DNA from: Streptomyces sp. PT12
GTDB lineage: Bacteria; Actinomycetota; Actinomycetes; Streptomycetales; Streptomycetaceae
Assembly (NCBI RefSeq): GCF_003311645.1
Contig: NZ_QEST01000272.1
Span: 62,001 to 126,000, forward strand
Direction of reading: 5' to 3'
DNA: 64,000 nucleotides
The position numbers and the translations under genes are program-made. The notes below the pieces were generated by a model. The model saw nothing but the letters and a program-made list of their open reading frames with translations. It searched no databases and had not been told where the DNA came from. This document shows positions 32,922-41,328 of the stretch, in pieces (position 1 is the stretch's first letter; each line of letters begins with the position of its first letter).

Positions 32922-33595
32922 ACATCCTCGCCCCCCTCCTCACCGCCGCCCTCGCCGCGGGCCCGGCGACCCCGACCGCCGTCTGGGAGTCCTGCGACCA
33001 GTGGGGCAACTGGGAGCCAGGCGACGGCTACATCGTCTACAACAACATCTGGGGCTCGGGCGCGGGCTCCCAGTGCATCGAGGCCGACTCCGGCTCGCGG
33101 TGGTCCGTCACGGCCGACCACCCGAACACCGGCGGCATCAAGTCCTACCCGAACGCCAAGTGGATCGTCGGCGAGCCGATCTCCGCGATCGACTCCCTGT
33201 CCGCCACGTACGACGTCACGGTGCCTTCGACGGGCGCGTACAACACGACGTTCGACCTGTGGGACGACGACTACGACCACGAGATCATGCTGTGGCTCAA
33301 CTGGACGGGCCCGGTCGGCCCCCTGGGCACCCAGGTCGGCACGGCCACCCTCGGCGGCCACACGTGGGACGTCTACACGGGCAGCAACGGCAGCAACAAC
33401 GTCTACTCGTTCCTGCGCCACGGCGACTCAAGCCGGGGCGAGATCGACCTGGTCCCGATCCTCGACTGGATCACCGCGCAGGGCTGGATGAGCGCGTCGG
33501 AGGTGATCGGGGACGTCCAGTTCGGCTACGAGATCACGTCGTCGGCGGGCGGCCTGACGTTCACGACGAACAACTTCGAGGTCAACGAGGGCTGA
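32918..33595 (+). CDS. GH12 endoglucanase/xyloglucanase-like protein
   Basis: A 225-residue single-domain family 12 hydrolase. Conserved landmarks are YIVYNNIWGSGAGSQC, the nucleophile Glu122 in DHEIMLWLNW, VYTGSNGSN, and the acid/base Glu205 in FGYEITSSAGGLTF. The fold normally cuts internal beta-1,4 bonds of cellulose, mixed-linkage glucan or xyloglucan. The N terminus (MNILAPLLTAALAAG) is hydrophobic and ends in Ala-x-Ala-like residues but has no basic n-region. It may be an atypical signal peptide; no linker or carbohydrate-binding module is present. It is the last gene of the importer operon. Confidence 0.85.
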   Translation: MNILAPLLTAALAAGPATPTAVWESCDQWGNWEPGDGYIVYNNIWGSGAGSQCIEADSGSRWSVTADHPNTGGIKSYPNAKWIVGEPISAIDSLSATYDVTVPSTGAYNTTFDLWDDDYDHEIMLWLNWTGPVGPLGTQVGTATLGGHTWDVYTGSNGSNNVYSFLRHGDSSRGEIDLVPILDWITAQGWMSASEVIGDVQFGYEITSSAGGLTFTTNNFEVNEG

Positions 33596-33604
33596 CCCCC
33601 ACCC

Positions 33605-33631
33605 GCCCGCCCCCTGCCCCAGGGGGCGGGC
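33605..33631 (+). terminator. Operon terminator hairpin
   Basis: A perfect 12-bp inverted repeat (GCCCGCCCCCTG, 33605-33616, complement 33620-33631) begins nine bases after the GH12 stop. Confidence 0.75.
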
Positions 33632-33667
33632 CCCGCCCCCTGCCCCTCCTCGACCACAGCCGCGCCC

Positions 33668-33705
33668 CGGGCCGCCCCGCCCGCCGCGCCAGGCCGGGCG
33701 GCCCG
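33668..33705 (-). terminator. Hairpin downstream of lacI-type gene
   Basis: CGGGCCGCCC (33668-33677) pairs perfectly with GGGCGGCCCG (33696-33705). It lies 19 bases past the regulator's stop on the minus strand. Confidence 0.6.
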
Positions 33706-33723
33706 GCCCGGCAGGGGCGCCGC

Positions 33724-34776
33724 TCAGCGGGCCGCAGGCCCACCGCGGGCCGCGGGCCCACCGCGGGCCGCGGGCCCCGTACTCGCCCGCGCCGTCAGGC
33801 GAGGCGGCAGCAACTCCACGCGTGCGGGCACGGCGCCAACGGCGCCGTCAAGCTTGGCCATCACGAGCTCCACCGCGCGCCGCCCCATCTCCTGCGCGGG
33901 GATGGCCACGGAGGTGAGCGCCACGGACTGGGAAGTGGCCACCTGCTCGGGGCACACGGCCACCACCGAGATGTCCTCGGGAACGGCCCTGCCCTGCTGG
34001 CGCAGCAGCCCGAGCAACGGCCCGATGGCCGCCTCGTTCTGCACGATCACCGCGCTCGTGGCGGGCCGTTCGCCGAAGACCCGCGCCAGCGTGCCCGCCA
34101 CCGACTCGTAGCTGCCCTCGCACGGCCGGTGCAGCACCCGCGCGCCCAGCTCGGCGGCGCGCTCCCGCACGCCCTGGAGGGTGCGTTCGGCGAACCCGGT
34201 GCGCCGCTCGTACACCGCCGCCGCCTCGCCGACCACCGCCACGTCCCGGTGCCCAAGCCCGGCCAGGTGGTCCACGCACAGCCGCCCGGTGGCGGTGAAG
34301 TCCAGGTCCACACAGGTGAGTTCGCCGGTGTCGGCGGGCAGCCCTATGAGCACGGCTGGCCGCGGCGCCTCGCGCACCAGCGGCAGGCGGCGGTCCTCAA
34401 GCTCCACATCCATCAGGATCATCGCGTCCGCGAGCCCGCTGCCCACCACCCGCCGCACCGCCTCGGGGCCCTCGTGCCCCGTCAGCAGCAGCACGTCGTG
34501 GCCCCGCTCGCGCGCCGTCGTGGCCACCGCGATGGCGATCTCCATCATCACCGGCACATACATGTCGGTCCGCAGCGGCATCATGAGCGCGATGATGTTC
34601 GACCTGCTGCTGGCCAGGGCGCGGGCGCCCGCGTTGGGGTGGTAGCCCAGCTCCCTGATGCTGCGCTCGACGCGCTCCCTCGTCGGCGCCGAGATGGTCC
34701 GCTTGCCGCTGAGGACATAGCTCACCGTGCTGGCGGAGACGCCCGCGTGCCTGGCGACCTCGGCGAGGGTGACCAT
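33724..34776 (-). CDS. LacI-family transcriptional regulator of the glycan locus
   Basis: A 350-residue repressor. The N-terminal helix-turn-helix is LAEVARHAGVSASTVSYVLSG (residues 4-24), and the hinge helix ARALASSRS carries the Leu that usually inserts at a central CpG, matching the CG centre of the GAAGCGCTTC boxes. A periplasmic-binding-like sugar domain occupies residues ~60-335. The tail has three GGPAAR repeats encoded by an 18-bp tandem repeat (33727-33779). GGGAGAG precedes ATG 34776. Two boxes in its own leader indicate autoregulation. Confidence 0.9.
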   Translation of the reverse strand: MVTLAEVARHAGVSASTVSYVLSGKRTISAPTRERVERSIRELGYHPNAGARALASSRSNIIALMMPLRTDMYVPVMMEIAIAVATTARERGHDVLLLTGHEGPEAVRRVVGSGLADAMILMDVELEDRRLPLVREAPRPAVLIGLPADTGELTCVDLDFTATGRLCVDHLAGLGHRDVAVVGEAAAVYERRTGFAERTLQGVRERAAELGARVLHRPCEGSYESVAGTLARVFGERPATSAVIVQNEAAIGPLLGLLRQQGRAVPEDISVVAVCPEQVATSQSVALTSVAIPAQEMGRRAVELVMAKLDGAVGAVPARVELLPPRLTARASTGPAARGGPAARGGPAAR

Positions 34777-34846
34777 CGGCTCTCCCGTGCTGTGGTGAGG
34801 GGCGCCGCCGCCGGGGGGACAGCGCGCGCCGCGCGAGGGCGGAAGT

Positions 34847-34856
34847 GAAGCGCTTC
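34847..34856. promoter_or_regulatory. LacI operator, leader copy
   Basis: GAAGCGCTTC core (with flanks tGAAGCGCTTCg) lies 71 bases before the regulator start codon and 80 bases centre-to-centre from the upstream copy. It is suited to roadblock repression or looping. Confidence 0.75.
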
Positions 34857-34919
34857 GACAGCGGAGGATGACAGTGCGACCGCGTTGACCCTAGACCGAG
34901 CGGCGTGCCGTGTCCAGGG

Positions 34920-34948
34920 ATGTGTTGAAGCGCTTCAATAGCCGTCAA
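34920..34948 (-). promoter_or_regulatory. LacI-gene promoter with operator in spacer
   Basis: Minus-strand -35 TTGACG (34948-34943) and -10 ACACAT (34925-34920) have a 17-base spacer almost filled by the perfect 14-bp palindrome TTGAAGCGCTTCAA (34925-34938). This is the strongest of the four boxes. Confidence 0.7.
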
Positions 34949-35061
34949 CAGGCCGTTGCCGCCCTGGACTTCACGACCCTGGACCACAGCCTGTCATCAG
35001 GGCGTCACCGCGCGGGAAAACGGGTACACACGCAGTGGAGTCCTTCATGGGGCGAGGTGTG

Positions 35062-36966
35062 ATGATGACCGTCTCGGAACGGGAAGCCCGCCGGGTCCTC
35101 GAAGCCGCGAGGCCGCCCGACTGGTCGGGGCCCAGCTTCGCCAAGGAGCTGTACCTCGGCCGACTGCGCATCGACCTCCTCCACCCCCGCCCCGAGCCCG
35201 ACCGCGCGGCCGAGCGCTCCGCCGCGCGATTCCTCGAGAGGCTGCGGGCGTTCTGCGCCACCGAGATCGACGGCGGCCTCGTCGAGCGCGAGGCCCGTAT
35301 CCCCGACGAGGTCATCAACGGGCTGCGCCGCATCGGCGCGTTCGGCATGCGGATCCCCGAGGAGTACGGCGGCCTCGGCCTCGGGCACGTCCACTACCAC
35401 CGCGCGCTCGCCCTCGTCGGCTCGGCCAGCCCCGCCGTCGGCGCGCTGCTCTCCGCGCACCAGTCGATCGGCGTGCCGCGGCCGTTGGAGCTCTTCGGCA
35501 CCGACGAGCAGCGCCGCGCGTTCCTGCCGCGCTGCGCGGGGGGCGCGATCTCCGCGTTCCTGCTGGCCGAGCCGGACGTCGGCTCCGACGCCGCGCGCCT
35601 GGCCACCACCGCGGTGCGCGACGGCGACGACTACGTGCTCGACGGCGTCAAGCTCTGGACGACCAACGGCGTCATCGCCGAGCTGCTGCTCGTCATGGCC
35701 TCCGTGCCCGACCACGGCATCACCGCGTTCGTCGTCGAGGCCGCGTCCCCCGGCATCACGGTCGAGCACCGCAGCGCGTTCATGGGCCTGCGCGGCATCG
35801 AGAACGGCGTCACGCGCTTCCACCGCGTGCGCGTCCCAGCCGCCCACCGCATAGGCGCCGAGGGCGAGGGGCTGCGCATCGCCCTTGCCACGCTCACCAC
35901 GGGGCGTCTCGCCCTGCCCGCGCTGGGCGTCGGCGCGGGCAAGTGGTGCCTGAAGATCGCCCGCGAGTGGTCGCGCGCCCGCGTGCAGTGGGGCAAGCCC
36001 ATCGCCGAGCACGAGGCGGTCGGCGCCAAGGTCTCCTTCATCGCCGCCACCACGTTCGCCCTCGAGGCCGTCGTCGACCTGACCGGCGAGCTGGCCGACG
36101 AGGGCCGCGCCGACATCCGCATCGAGGCCGCCCTCGCCAAGCTTTACGGCGGCGAGATGGCCTGCCGTATGGCGGACGAGCTGGTCCAGCTGCGCGGCGG
36201 GCGCGGCTTCGAGACCGCGGCCTCGCTCGCCGCCAGGGGCGAACGCGGCGTCCCCGCCGAGCAGTTGCTGAGGGACCTGCGGATCAACCGCATCGTGGAG
36301 GGCGGCTCCGAGATCCTGCGGCTGCTCATCGCCCGCGAGGCCGTGGACGCCCATCTCAGGGTGGCGGGCGGCCTGGTCGACCCCGACGCCTCGCTCACCA
36401 GGAAGCGCAGGGCCGCGACGGCCGCTGGCTCGTTCTACGCCCGCTGGCTGCCCTCCCTCACCACGGGGCGCGGTCATCTCCCGCTCTCCTACGGCGACTT
36501 CCACATCTCCCGGCACCCCAACCTCGCCGCCCACCTGCGCTATGTCGAGCGCGGCGCCCGCAAGCTCGCCCGCGCCACCTTCTACGGCATGTCCCGCTGG
36601 CAGGGCCGCATGGACGCCAAGCAGCGCTTCCTCGGCCGCGTGGTCGACATAGGCGCCGAGCTGTTCGCGATGACCGCCGCGTGCGTCCACGCCGAACGCC
36701 TGCGCACCCGCGCCGACCACGGCCGCGAGGCGTACCAGCTCGCCGACGCCTTCTGCCGCCAGGCCAGGGTCCGCGTCGACGACCTCTTCCCGCTGCTGTG
36801 GCACAACACCGACGCGACCGACCACGCCGTGGCCGCTTCCGTCATCGCCGCCGACCACACATGGCTCGAGGAGGGCATCGTCGACCCCTCGACCGATGGC
36901 CCCTGGATCGCCGACGCCTCCCCGGGGCCCGCCGTGAAGGCCGACGTGCGCCGCACCGTTCCCTGA
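35062..36966 (+). CDS. Acyl-CoA dehydrogenase, VLCAD/ACAD9-like
   Basis: A 634-residue flavoenzyme that introduces the alpha-beta double bond into acyl-CoA. N-terminal helical domain, FAD/substrate strand region FLLAEPDVGSDAARLAT, and the C-terminal helical core with VQLRGGRGFE and the catalytic-Glu segment RIVEGGSEILRLL. About 200 further residues after the core (ASLTRKRRAA to the end) form the extra domain typical of very-long-chain enzymes, which often bind membranes. The start is uncertain among GTG 35035 and ATGs at 35047, 35062 and 35065; 35062 follows GGGGCGAGG. It diverges from the LacI gene; whether the boxes affect it is unknown. Confidence 0.87.
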   Translation: MMTVSEREARRVLEAARPPDWSGPSFAKELYLGRLRIDLLHPRPEPDRAAERSAARFLERLRAFCATEIDGGLVEREARIPDEVINGLRRIGAFGMRIPEEYGGLGLGHVHYHRALALVGSASPAVGALLSAHQSIGVPRPLELFGTDEQRRAFLPRCAGGAISAFLLAEPDVGSDAARLATTAVRDGDDYVLDGVKLWTTNGVIAELLLVMASVPDHGITAFVVEAASPGITVEHRSAFMGLRGIENGVTRFHRVRVPAAHRIGAEGEGLRIALATLTTGRLALPALGVGAGKWCLKIAREWSRARVQWGKPIAEHEAVGAKVSFIAATTFALEAVVDLTGELADEGRADIRIEAALAKLYGGEMACRMADELVQLRGGRGFETAASLAARGERGVPAEQLLRDLRINRIVEGGSEILRLLIAREAVDAHLRVAGGLVDPDASLTRKRRAATAAGSFYARWLPSLTTGRGHLPLSYGDFHISRHPNLAAHLRYVERGARKLARATFYGMSRWQGRMDAKQRFLGRVVDIGAELFAMTAACVHAERLRTRADHGREAYQLADAFCRQARVRVDDLFPLLWHNTDATDHAVAASVIAADHTWLEEGIVDPSTDGPWIADASPGPAVKADVRRTVP

Positions 36967-36987
36967 CGCGCACGCGGGGCGAACGCC

Positions 36988-36993
36988 TATGCT
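36988..36993 (+). promoter_or_regulatory. -10 element of a leaderless promoter
   Basis: TATGCT ends six bases before GTG 37000 and there is no ribosome site, the arrangement of a leaderless transcript. Confidence 0.6.
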
Positions 36994-36999
36994 GCTGTC

Positions 37000-37275
37000 G
37001 TGACTTCGACACAGGGGGGCCTCACCCCGCGCCAGGCGAGACGGCTGCGGATGGCCATCGCCGGGGTGGCGATGGTGGCCATGGCGGTCGTGCTCGTCAT
37101 CCAGCTCGGCGACGGCTCGTCCCTGCGGTCCGTCGGCCTGTATGGCGCGGCGTTCATCCTCTCGGGCGCCGTCATCGAGATGAGCAGGCGCGGCAGGACG
37201 AGGCTCGGCATGGCCGTGCTGGTCACGGGGTTCGTGCTGCTGCTCGGCGCCGAGTGGTGGCTGCGCACCCGCTGA
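37000..37275 (+). CDS. Small membrane protein
   Basis: A 91-residue protein with three hydrophobic helices (MAIAGVAMVAMAVVLVIQL, SVGLYGAAFILSGAVIEM, LGMAVLVTGFVLLLGAEW) and Arg-rich connections. The basic N terminus should face the cytoplasm. I do not recognise a functional family. It appears to be translated from a leaderless mRNA starting at GTG 37000. It lies between the acyl-CoA dehydrogenase and a DUF397-like gene. Confidence 0.72.
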   Translation: MTSTQGGLTPRQARRLRMAIAGVAMVAMAVVLVIQLGDGSSLRSVGLYGAAFILSGAVIEMSRRGRTRLGMAVLVTGFVLLLGAEWWLRTR

Positions 37276-37384
37276 CGCCCTCCGCCGCCCCGGCGTACCG
37301 GTGTCGGTGCGCTGCGTTACGATCCCGGCACGGGCACGCGTTCTTCAGGCCCGTCGACCCGACCGCATGAAGGGGGCCCCGCCG

Positions 37385-37672
37385 ATGGCCGCGACCGAGA
37401 CGCCGGACGAGATCGCCGCGCGCAAGGAGCGCGAGAAGAACGAGCTGTATTCCCGGGACATCTCGGGCGTCGAGTGGCTCAGCGCGCCCGGCGGCCCCGA
37501 GGACGAGAAGGTGGAGATCGCCTATCTCCCGGGCGGCGGCGTTGGGATGCGCAATTCCAAGGATCCCGACACCGTGCTGCGGTTCACCCCCGCCGAGTGG
37601 GAGGCGTTCGTGCTGGGCGCCAGGGACGGGGAGTTCGACATCGACCCCGCCCCGGGGCGCCCGGGGGAGTGA
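37385..37672 (+). CDS. DUF397-like small protein
   Basis: A 95-residue soluble acidic protein. The core resembles DUF397: SGVEWLSAPGG, VEIAYLPGGGVGMRNSKDPDTVLRFTPAEWEAFVLGARDGEFD, the last part being the family hallmark. DUF397 proteins are abundant in streptomycetes, often beside Xre-type regulators; none is adjacent here. ATG 37385 follows AAGGGGG at good spacing; ATG 37367 lacks a ribosome site but follows a TACGAT box by a longer distance. Confidence 0.75.
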   Translation: MAATETPDEIAARKEREKNELYSRDISGVEWLSAPGGPEDEKVEIAYLPGGGVGMRNSKDPDTVLRFTPAEWEAFVLGARDGEFDIDPAPGRPGE

Positions 37673-37686
37673 GGCGAGCCGGGCCC

Positions 37687-37728
37687 GTTCAGCGCCTGAC
37701 GCACGTGGTTCAGCGCCTGACGCACGTG
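37687..37728. repeat. Perfect 21-bp tandem duplication at a gene 3' end
   Basis: The 21-base sequence 37687-37707 is repeated exactly at 37708-37728. The second copy encodes the last codons and stop of the minus-strand methyltransferase (TCVRR then stop); the first repeats them just downstream. Confidence 0.95.
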
Positions 37729-38432
37729 TACGCGCCGAAGACCTCCGCCGCGTAGTCGACGCGCACGATGTCGAACCCCGCGCGCTCCAGCATCGGTTCG
37801 AGCAGCCAGCGGTAGGTGCTGTGCTCGGTGCGGATGTGCTCGGCGTAGTCCTCAGCCGTGTAGCCCGCCGCCGGGTCCTCCGACGCCCCGTCCATCCACC
37901 GCCGGAAGACCTCGGCCGCCCGGGACGGCGGGAAGTCGTAGACCAGGTCCCGCAGGCGCAGCACCCCACCGGGCCGCAGCAGCCCGGCGATCCGCTCCAG
38001 GGCGACCGTCTTCCAGAAGTCCGGCAGCTGGTGCAGCGCGTGGCGCGTGAACACCGCGTCGGGCGGCGGCCCCACGTGCGCGTACGTCAGAAAGCCCGCC
38101 CGCACCGCCTCGACCCGGCTGGCCCCGGCCCGCGCCGCCCGCCCCCGGATCACCTCGACCATCGCGGGGGAGACGTCCACGGCCACCACACGGGCGAACG
38201 CCTCGGCCGCCGCGAGCGCGAACCTCCCCGTGCCCGCGCCCAGATCCACCACCGTGGAGTGGGGGCCGAGGCCGCGCGCGGTCAGCTCGGCGATGTCGTC
38301 GGCCGGATCGGGGAAGCCCTGCTTCCGGTCGAAGCCCGCGACGAAGTCGGGGTCGAGGTGCTCCGGCCCGGCGTGCGCCAGCTCGTCGGGCATCCAGGTG
38401 GGCATCAAGCCGGGTGTCCAGGGCGCGTCCAT
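37710..38432 (-). CDS. Class I SAM-dependent methyltransferase
   Basis: A 240-residue small-molecule-type methyltransferase. SAM motif I is VVDLGAGTGRFALAAAE, followed by VVAVDVSPAMVE (acidic ribose-binding residue), and the later LRPGGVLRLRDLVYDFPPS is typical of post-motif strands. It has no membrane or nucleic-acid-binding features. The substrate is unknown. The final six codons and stop are duplicated downstream by a 21-bp tandem repeat without changing the protein. It is convergent with the DUF397-like gene, 37 bases away. Confidence 0.82.
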   Translation of the reverse strand: MDAPWTPGLMPTWMPDELAHAGPEHLDPDFVAGFDRKQGFPDPADDIAELTARGLGPHSTVVDLGAGTGRFALAAAEAFARVVAVDVSPAMVEVIRGRAARAGASRVEAVRAGFLTYAHVGPPPDAVFTRHALHQLPDFWKTVALERIAGLLRPGGVLRLRDLVYDFPPSRAAEVFRRWMDGASEDPAAGYTAEDYAEHIRTEHSTYRWLLEPMLERAGFDIVRVDYAAEVFGAYTCVRR

Positions 38433-38723
38433 GGCCCGACCCTGGCACGCGCCGCGGCGCGGCGGCCACCTGATTCTCCGCGGGTGCCCGTTCGGCCACG
38501 GCGTTCCTTCATGCCATGGTTGAGCGTGATTTGGGGGGCGGTGCGCCCGGGGAGGGCTAGGGGAGTGCGGCGGCGACGATTAGGGTGAGGGTGGGCATGG
38601 CACAACTGCCGTAAGCAATGACCTGAGCCACATCGGGGGAACCGCCCGGGGGAGTCCGCCCGTCATCCGCCGCGCGGGCCGAAAGACGCGGTTCGGGAAG
38701 CAATATCACGAGCGGGAGGCGTC

Positions 38724-41288
38724 GTGAACAGCGATCGGGATGGGGTTCGCACCGCGGGGGAGACCGCCGGTGACGAACGCTCCGATGACGGACTCCTCGC
38801 GGAGGAGGAGTCGGAGAGCACCGGGCAGTTCACCGTCGACTACACACCGCCCGCCTGGTACTCCGGTGGCGCCCCCGCGCCCGGGGGCCAAGCGGCCGAC
38901 GGGGACGAGCCCGCCGACGCCGCGCCCGGCGACGTGGTGAGCGGCGACACGATGCAGATCTCGGCCGCGGCCGTGCGCAAGGCCGCGGCTCCCGCCGAGC
39001 CACCGGCCCCTTCCCCGCAGCAGGGCGCTCCCGAGCCCGCGCGCGACGAGGGCCCCGAGCCCGTGCGGGACGCGGCGCCGCCGCCCGCCGCCCCGCCGCA
39101 GGCCCCGCCCGGCGCGGGCCTGCCGGGCGGACTGCCGCCGCTGCCCCCGGACTTCAGGCTGGAGCCACCGGCGCCCAGCGCGCCGCCCTCCGCGCCCCCC
39201 GGCTTCCCACCCGCGCCCTCGGCGCCCGCCGCCGAGCCAGCCGAGCCCGCGGACGCGGCGCCCGGGCAGCGCGAGGTCAAGGTCGAGTTCACCAGGCCCG
39301 CGTCCCCGCCCGAGATCGAGGTGGAGGACGAGGTGCTGGAGGCGCGGCCCGAGGACGAGCCGCGCGACGCCGCCCCCGAGGCCAAGGGACCGCCCGCGCC
39401 TCCGCTCGGCCTGTCCCTGCCCCCGGTGCCCTCGGCGCCCAAGTCCCCCGCGTCGCCCAAGTCCCCCGCGTCGTCCGCGCCGTCCGCGTCGCCCGCCGCG
39501 CAGGACCAGGACGCCCCCGAGCAGGCCACGGCACCGCCGCCCGTCGTGGGACCGCCCCCGGTCGTCGGGCCCCCGCCCGTGGTGCCCCCCCAGGCCGCGG
39601 CCCAGCCGTTCCCGCCGAAGGACGAGCCCTCCGCGGCCCAGCCCTCCGCGGCCCCGCCGCCCGCCGCGCCCTCTCCGGTGCAGTGGCCCGCCGCGCCGCC
39701 GCGGTCGCCCCAGCAGCACACGCAGATCGCGGGGCCGCCGACATCGGCGCCCTTCCCCTCGCCCGCCACGGGCACGCCGTTCACGCCGCCCCAGCAGCAG
39801 CCCCGGCAGCCCCGGCAGCCGCGGCCCCCGACCCCGCCGCAGGCCCCGCAGGGGCAGCAGCCGACGCCGTTCCCCGGGCAACAGCAGGCCGCGCCAGGCC
39901 CGTTCACCCCGCCGCAGCCGCCGCAGCCCGACCCCGCGCAGCCGCAGCCGTTCCCCCCGCCGCGGCAGGGCGCGGCGCTCCCCGCGCCGTACACGCCCCC
40001 GCAGCAGCAGCCACCCCAGCCGCACCAGCCACAGCCCCCGCAGCAGCCCGGCGGCTGGCAGGGCCAGCAACACCAGCAACAGCAGCAGTACGGCAACCAG
40101 ATGCAGCCCGGCACCCTCGGCTACAGCGCCTCGGTCGACCTCTCGTCCGACCGGCTGCTCCAGGACAAGCGCCGCAACAAGGTGCGCTCCCAGCCCGCGA
40201 GCAGGCCGAGCGGCCGCTTCCGCATCGGCGGCAAGTCCGCCGACGCCGAGCGCCAGCGCAAGCTCGAGCTGATCCGCACCCCGGTGCTCTCGTGCTACCG
40301 CATCGCCGTCATCAGCCTCAAGGGAGGCGTCGGCAAGACCACCACGACCACCGCCCTCGGCGCCACGCTCGCCAGCGAGCGCCAGGACAAGGTCATCGCG
40401 ATCGACGCCAACCCCGACGCGGGCACGCTCGGCCGCCGCGTGCGCCGCGAGACCGGCGCCACCATCCGCGACCTGGTGGGCGCGATCCCCTACCTCAACA
40501 GCTACATGGACATCCGCCGGTTCACCTCACAGGCCCCCTCGGGCCTGGAGATCCTGGCCAACGACGTGGACCCGGCGATCTCCACGACGTTCAACGACGA
40601 GGACTACCGCCGCGTCATCGACGTGCTCGGCAAGCAGTACCCCATCATCCTCACCGACTCGGGCACCGGCCTGCTCTACAGCGCCATGCGCGGCGTCCTC
40701 GACCTGGCCCACCAGCTGATCATCGTCTCCACCCCGTCCGTGGACGGCGCGAGCAGCGCGAGCACGACGCTCGACTGGCTGGCCGCGCACGGCTACGGCG
40801 ACCTCGTCCAGCGCAGCGTCACCGTGATCTCAGGGGTGCGGGAGACCGGCAAGATGGTCAAGGTCGACGACATCGTGGCCCACTTCAGGACCCGCTGCCG
40901 CGGCGTCGTCGTCGCCCCCTTCGACGAACACCTCGCCGCGGGCGCCGAATTGGACCTCGACCTGATGCGGCCCAGGACCCGGCAGGCGTACTTCGACCTG
41001 GCCGCGCTGATCTCCGAGGACTTCGTCAGGGCTCAGCAGGAGCAGGGCCTGTGGACGCAGGACGGCGGGATGCCCCCGCACATGGCACCCCCGCTGCCCG
41101 GCCAGCAGGGCCACCCAGGCCAGCCGCCGCAGGGCTATGGCTATCCGCGGCAGCCCCAGCAGCCGCCGCCCCCGCAGCAGCCCAGCTACGGCTACCCGCA
41201 GCAGCCCTCTCAACAGCCCCCGCCCCAGCAGCCATACGGCGGCTACCCCCAGCAGCCAGGGCCCTGGCAGCCGCCGCCCCCGCAGTAG
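38724..41288 (+). CDS. ParA-like ESX-associated ATPase with Pro/Gln-rich arms (SCO5717/EspI-like)
   Basis: An 854-residue protein. Residues 1-~470 are low-complexity, rich in Pro, Ala and then Gln, with an acidic start and VVGPPP repeats. A MinD/ParA-type ATPase domain spans ~525-790: deviant Walker [12 protein letters not shown] (533-539 core), [16 protein letters not shown], and [16 protein letters not shown]. The last ~65 residues are again Pro/Gln/Tyr-rich ([10 protein letters not shown]). Such proteins (SCO5717 family; mycobacterial EspI resembles it) accompany ESX loci and may position or regulate secretion or growth. GTG 38724 follows GCGGGAGG. The ESX core genes lie about 16 kb away. 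Confidence 0.85.
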   Translation: MNSDRDGVRTAGETAGDERSDDGLLAEEESESTGQFTVDYTPPAWYSGGAPAPGGQAADGDEPADAAPGDVVSGDTMQISAAAVRKAAAPAEPPAPSPQQGAPEPARDEGPEPVRDAAPPPAAPPQAPPGAGLPGGLPPLPPDFRLEPPAPSAPPSAPPGFPPAPSAPAAEPAEPADAAPGQREVKVEFTRPASPPEIEVEDEVLEARPEDEPRDAAPEAKGPPAPPLGLSLPPVPSAPKSPASPKSPASSAPSASPAAQDQDAPEQATAPPPVVGPPPVVGPPPVVPPQAAAQPFPPKDEPSAAQPSAAPPPAAPSPVQWPAAPPRSPQQHTQIAGPPTSAPFPSPATGTPFTPPQQQPRQPRQPRPPTPPQAPQGQQPTPFPGQQQAAPGPFTPPQPPQPDPAQPQPFPPPRQGAALPAPYTPPQQQPPQPHQPQPPQQPGGWQGQQHQQQQQYGNQMQPGTLGYSASVDLSSDRLLQDKRRNKVRSQPASRPSGRFRIGGKSADAERQRKLELIRTPVLSCYRIAVISLKGGVGKTTTTTALGATLASERQDKVIAIDANPDAGTLGRRVRRETGATIRDLVGAIPYLNSYMDIRRFTSQAPSGLEILANDVDPAISTTFNDEDYRRVIDVLGKQYPIILTDSGTGLLYSAMRGVLDLAHQLIIVSTPSVDGASSASTTLDWLAAHGYGDLVQRSVTVISGVRETGKMVKVDDIVAHFRTRCRGVVVAPFDEHLAAGAELDLDLMRPRTRQAYFDLAALISEDFVRAQQEQGLWTQDGGMPPHMAPPLPGQQGHPGQPPQGYGYPRQPQQPPPPQQPSYGYPQQPSQQPPPQQPYGGYPQQPGPWQPPPPQ

Positions 41289-41301
41289 GAAGGACGCCGC
41301 A

Positions 41302-41326
41302 CCCCCGCCCGGCCCCCGGGCGGGGG
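41302..41326. terminator. Hairpin between convergent genes
   Basis: A perfect 11-bp inverted repeat (CCCCCGCCCGG, 41302-41312, complement 41316-41326) with a 3-nt loop lies between the stops of the ParA-like ATPase gene and ribF. Confidence 0.75.
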
Positions 41327-41328
41327 CC

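Noticed and set aside
35035-35061. Longer N terminus for the acyl-CoA dehydrogenase
   Set aside because: GTG 35035 has no ribosome site and the extra residues are not family-like; still possible, so the start is flagged as uncertain.
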